From assembly GCA_934692665.1 (NCBI GenBank), contig CAKUUG010000052.1, positions 1-9,829 of the forward strand: a stretch of DNA of 9,829 bases. Reading direction: 5' to 3'. This DNA comes from an uncultured Candidatus Melainabacteria bacterium (GTDB lineage: Bacteria > Cyanobacteriota > Vampirovibrionia > Gastranaerophilales > Gastranaerophilaceae). The notes under the pieces are model-generated. The model made no database searches. It was not told the origin of the DNA and was given only the letters and a program-made list of their open reading frames with translations. This document shows, one piece after another, positions 7,566 through 9,829 of this stretch (the first letter of the stretch is position 1; every line of letters begins with the position of its first letter). The translations under genes and the position numbers were made by a program.

Positions 7566-7570
7566 AACTG
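7559..7570. other. Shared convergent stop codons inside a short palindrome
   Basis: TTAA at 7562-7565 supplies TAA stops to both convergent genes, so the two coding regions overlap by 4 bp. It sits in CAGTTAAAACTG, which has 5-bp arms. The hairpin is too short to be a confident terminator, and no better one is visible in the neighbourhood. The downstream TATTTT on the plus strand is only a weak T-run. Confidence 0.6.
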
Positions 7571-8653
7571 TATTTTAGTATCCAGAGTTTCACCTGTTTC
7601 TATGTCAAAAAAGTGCAAGCTGGTAGGATTAATTGAAAAGTTCATGGTTTTTGCACTTGGAGTTTTTGATGATACTGAAGCACAAAATTCTCTTTCTCCA
7701 ATTTTGAAATAAACATTTTTGCTATTGCCCAAATTTTCTTCAAAAGTGATGTTTGCACTAAATTTAATCAAATTAAAGTGATAAGAAGGGTTGTTTTCGC
7801 ATATTACGTCTTCGCTTCTTACACCCAAAAGAATTCTTTCTTTATCGTGAATAGCGACAGGCATGGTGTTTATACCTATTGCTATATTCCCAAACGTAAT
7901 TAAACCTTTGTTTATTGTTGCTTCTATGATGTTCATAGGGTTTGTTCCCATAAAAGTTGCAACAAAAACATTTTTTGGGTGATTGTAGATATTGTCTGCT
8001 GTGTCTACTTGTTGAACATTTCCATTATTCAAAACAACTATTCTATCCCCCATTGTAAGAGCTTCTGTCTGGTCATGGGTTACATAAATGAACGTTGCAT
8101 TCAGTTTTTGGTGAAGTTTTTTGATTTGAGAACGCATCTCGCTTCTCAATTTTGCGTCCAAATTCGACAAAGGTTCGTCCATTAAAAATACTTTTGGCTC
8201 TCTGACAATAGCTCTAGCTAGTGCAACTCTTTGTCTTTGACCACCTGAGAGTTCTTTTGGTTTTGAGTTTAAATATTCTTCCAATTTTAGAGTTTCTGCT
8301 GCCAAACGAACCCTGCGTTCTATTTCGCATTTTGGAACATGTTTTATTCTGAGGCTCATCGCTATGTTTTCTTTTACAGACAAATGCGGGTACAGTGCAT
8401 AATTTTGAAAAACCATTGCTATATTTCTATCTTTTGCAGATTTTTTATTTACCAAAACATCGTCGATATAGACATTCCCACGACTTTGATGTTCGAGACC
8501 TGCAATTATTCTAAGCAATGTAGACTTTCCACATCCAGAAGCTCCAACCAACACGATAAACTCGCCATCGTTGATTTTTAGATTGATGTCTTTTAAAACT
8601 CGTCTATTTTCTCCGAAATTTTTGAAAATATTTTCAAGAACAACTTTTGCCAT
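7562..8653 (-). CDS. ugpC: ABC transporter ATP-binding protein, MalK/UgpC/MsmX family
   Basis: This is the cytoplasmic ATPase subunit of a carbohydrate-type ABC importer. All motor motifs are intact: Walker A GASGCGKST (residues 37-45), Q-loop Q83 in VFQNYALYPH, signature LSGGQRQR (135-142), Walker B VFLMDE (155-160), the D-loop SNLDAKLR, and switch histidine H193 in VTHDQTEA. Residues from about 240 to 350 form the C-terminal TOBE-type regulatory region with LLGVRSEDV (275-283), as in the MalK subfamily (usual length 360-375; here 363). No permease or binding protein is adjacent, so it may be a shared ATPase serving several sugar importers, as MsmX does in Bacillus. The symbol follows common database naming, and glycerol-3-phosphate is not implied as substrate. 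A weak AGGG site precedes the ATG by six nt. The gene starts 21 nt after the kinase-like gene and is probably cotranscribed with it. Confidence 0.93.
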   Translation of the reverse strand: MAKVVLENIFKNFGENRRVLKDINLKINDGEFIVLVGASGCGKSTLLRIIAGLEHQSRGNVYIDDVLVNKKSAKDRNIAMVFQNYALYPHLSVKENIAMSLRIKHVPKCEIERRVRLAAETLKLEEYLNSKPKELSGGQRQRVALARAIVREPKVFLMDEPLSNLDAKLRSEMRSQIKKLHQKLNATFIYVTHDQTEALTMGDRIVVLNNGNVQQVDTADNIYNHPKNVFVATFMGTNPMNIIEATINKGLITFGNIAIGINTMPVAIHDKERILLGVRSEDVICENNPSYHFNLIKFSANITFEENLGNSKNVYFKIGEREFCASVSSKTPSAKTMNFSINPTSLHFFDIETGETLDTKIQF

Positions 8654-8655
8654 AA

Positions 8656-8689
8656 CTACCCTATAAAATCTTTGTTATCTCAAGGGTAG
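8656..8689 (-). promoter_or_regulatory. Junction hairpin able to mask the ABC ATPase ribosome site
   Basis: In the minus-strand transcript CUACCCU (8689-8683, the Leu-Pro codons near the end of the kinase-like gene) pairs perfectly over 7 bp with AGGGUAG (8662-8656), just before the ATPase ATG. The loop is 20 nt and contains the upstream stop codon. The right arm includes AGGG, the only Shine-Dalgarno-like site. Ribosomes finishing the upstream gene would open the stem, so translational coupling is plausible. No U-tract follows, so it is not a terminator. The function is inferred. Confidence 0.4.
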
Positions 8690-9814
8690 CACAAAAGTAA
8701 TCATTGTGCCAAAAGTTTGTTTAGAATATACCCAAACATCTCCTCTAAAGTCTGTTATGTATCTCTTTAAGAGGTTAAATGTTGCACGAAGCCCAATCGG
8801 TCTTTTGTTTGGACTTTTGTAATAAATATTAAATATATTGTCGAGCTCTTCTTGTGTAAATACGATATCTGTGATTTTTGCTTCAAAAAGAACATACTTT
8901 TCTGTATCTAAAGAATCATTTGCCAAAAATTCTCTATCTTTCAAAAAATCAACCGGAGGGTGTCCGACATTCAAAGAACATTTTCCAAAAGTTGAAAAAC
9001 GAGAAAATATGTCCATAATGCTTCTCAAAATTAATTCAATAATCTCTGAATCAAGTTCGCAATCTCTTTGGTTTAAGTTGCTGTAGTCCATAGAAAATAC
9101 GATTTTTTTGTCTTTGAATTCTTTTTCATAAATTCTATCTATTGATTTTAAAAGACTAATCAAATCAAAAGATTTGCGTTTGTATTCAATTTTTCCTGAT
9201 TCTAATTCAAATAAATTGAATAATTTTTCTAAATCATATTTGAGGTCATTTGAATTTGAGTTGATTATGTTGAGGTATTTTTGTTGCTTTTCGGTTAAAG
9301 CCCCACCTATTCCATCTAACAAAGCTCTCGAAAATCCTGATATAGAAACCAAAGTTGACAATATTGAACCCGAAGAATCCAAAATAAAATCATTTTTGCC
9401 GTCAATGATTTTTTGTGCCATGTCATATTTTTCATTTATTTGTTTTTGTTCTTGTTGTTTGTTTGTTGTGTTTCTGGCTGTGACGTAAACTTTGCTTTCT
9501 GTCTTGTCTCTAGAAGCTGATATTTCTAAAAACATTTTAGAATTTATTTCTTCGTCTTCTTTTTTGACTATTGCTCTAACAACTGTTGTTGTGTTGTCAG
9601 CTAAAATTTTGTTTATTGCAGTGAGTCCGTCTTCTACAAAAGATGAAAAATATTTTCCTATTATTTCAAATCTGTTTATAGAAAACATTTTTAGAATTTT
9701 GTCGTTGACGTCAGCGATTTTGCCATCTTGCTCTATGACAAACACCCCGTCCGGCAATATATTCAGATCAAATCCTGCTTCTTTCTGGCTTTTAAAGTAA
9801 TTTAAAAATTTCAT
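8675..9814 (-). CDS. PAS domain / histidine-kinase-like protein lacking catalytic residues (pseudokinase)
   Basis: The 379-residue soluble protein has a PAS sensor domain (about 14-115, with LPDGVFVIEQDGKIADVN), a short charged helix, a HisKA-like helical pair (about 128-222) and a degenerate HATPase-like domain (about 225-379). The HisKA region aligns without gaps to the consensus: KNDFILDSS, then SISGFSRALLDGIG and LTEKQQKYLNII. However, the S-H-E-L-R-T-P core reads S148-G149-S150-I151-L152-S153-T154, so the phospho-accepting histidine is glycine. The N-box has no asparagine (ELILRSIMDIFSRF, 260-273), and the D-x-G-x-G box is missing (KITDIVFTQEEL, 313-324). The G2 region keeps only a G-L (341-342). 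The final strand FGTMITFVLPL (368-378) confirms the kinase ancestry. The reading frame is clean, so this is a conserved-looking protein rather than a decayed gene. The gene is upstream of the ABC ATPase, probably in one operon. Only 15 nt lie upstream and they show no Shine-Dalgarno. Confidence 0.82.
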   Translation of the reverse strand: MKFLNYFKSQKEAGFDLNILPDGVFVIEQDGKIADVNDKILKMFSINRFEIIGKYFSSFVEDGLTAINKILADNTTTVVRAIVKKEDEEINSKMFLEISASRDKTESKVYVTARNTTNKQQEQKQINEKYDMAQKIIDGKNDFILDSSGSILSTLVSISGFSRALLDGIGGALTEKQQKYLNIINSNSNDLKYDLEKLFNLFELESGKIEYKRKSFDLISLLKSIDRIYEKEFKDKKIVFSMDYSNLNQRDCELDSEIIELILRSIMDIFSRFSTFGKCSLNVGHPPVDFLKDREFLANDSLDTEKYVLFEAKITDIVFTQEELDNIFNIYYKSPNKRPIGLRATFNLLKRYITDFRGDVWVYSKQTFGTMITFVLPLR

Positions 9815-9829
9815 TTAATTGTATACACC

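Noticed and set aside
9174..9800. Two plus-strand open frames of about 100 codons each
   Set aside because: Both are antisense to the PAS/kinase-like gene, are cysteine/serine/phenylalanine-rich as expected for complement reading, and have no ribosome site.
9815..9829. TACAAT (9823-9818, minus) as a -10 box for the kinase-like gene
   Set aside because: It lies only 3 nt from the ATG, so initiation would fall inside the coding sequence, and the -35 region is outside the window.

Overview
The window is AT-rich and carries seven protein genes packed with almost no spare DNA. No rRNA, tRNA, CRISPR array, insertion sequence or phage gene is visible. The likely source is a low-GC bacterium with a Gram-negative-like envelope. 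Best guess is a gut member of the Melainabacteria/Vampirovibrionia (Gastranaerophilales). The grounds are the AT-rich coding, a SpoIID-type enzyme beside MurJ with no sporulation context, a large unrecognised protein opening with an S-F-Q-G stretch of a kind I associate with that group, and weak or absent Shine-Dalgarno sites on several genes. This placement is inference from style, not a database result.

Layout. Positions 1-543 (+) hold the 3' part of a gene ending in a response-regulator receiver domain. It converges, with a 4-nt gap, on a minus-strand pair: spoIID-like (2137-3852) followed by murJ (548-2137), joined by a one-base stop/start overlap. A 76-bp divergent intergenic region (3853-3928) carries a perfect inverted repeat that reads as a sigma70-like promoter in both directions. 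It leads to an SLC45/GPH-like MFS sugar transporter (3929-5308, +), which ends at a clear intrinsic terminator (5335-5364). Next is a 713-residue lineage-specific protein (5424-7565, +) with many D-G-[ST] beta-hairpin repeats and a charged helical tail. Its stop codon overlaps the stop codon of a convergent MalK/UgpC-type ABC ATPase (7562-8653, -). The ATPase lies downstream of a PAS/histidine-kinase-like gene (8675-9814, -).

How the genes may work together. SpoIID-like plus MurJ form a cell-wall unit: glycan cleavage outside the membrane and lipid II export across it. The MFS carrier and the MalK-type ATPase both point to carbohydrate uptake, but by different mechanisms, and no ABC permease or binding protein is present. 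The gene upstream of the ATPase has a histidine-kinase fold plan but lacks the phospho-accepting histidine and the ATP-binding motifs, so it is probably a sensory pseudokinase. A hairpin at the kinase/ATPase junction could couple their translation. The most novel items are the pseudokinase, the 713-aa repeat protein, the C-terminal carbohydrate-binding-like module on SpoIID, and the symmetrical divergent promoter that would make the spoIID-like mRNA leaderless.
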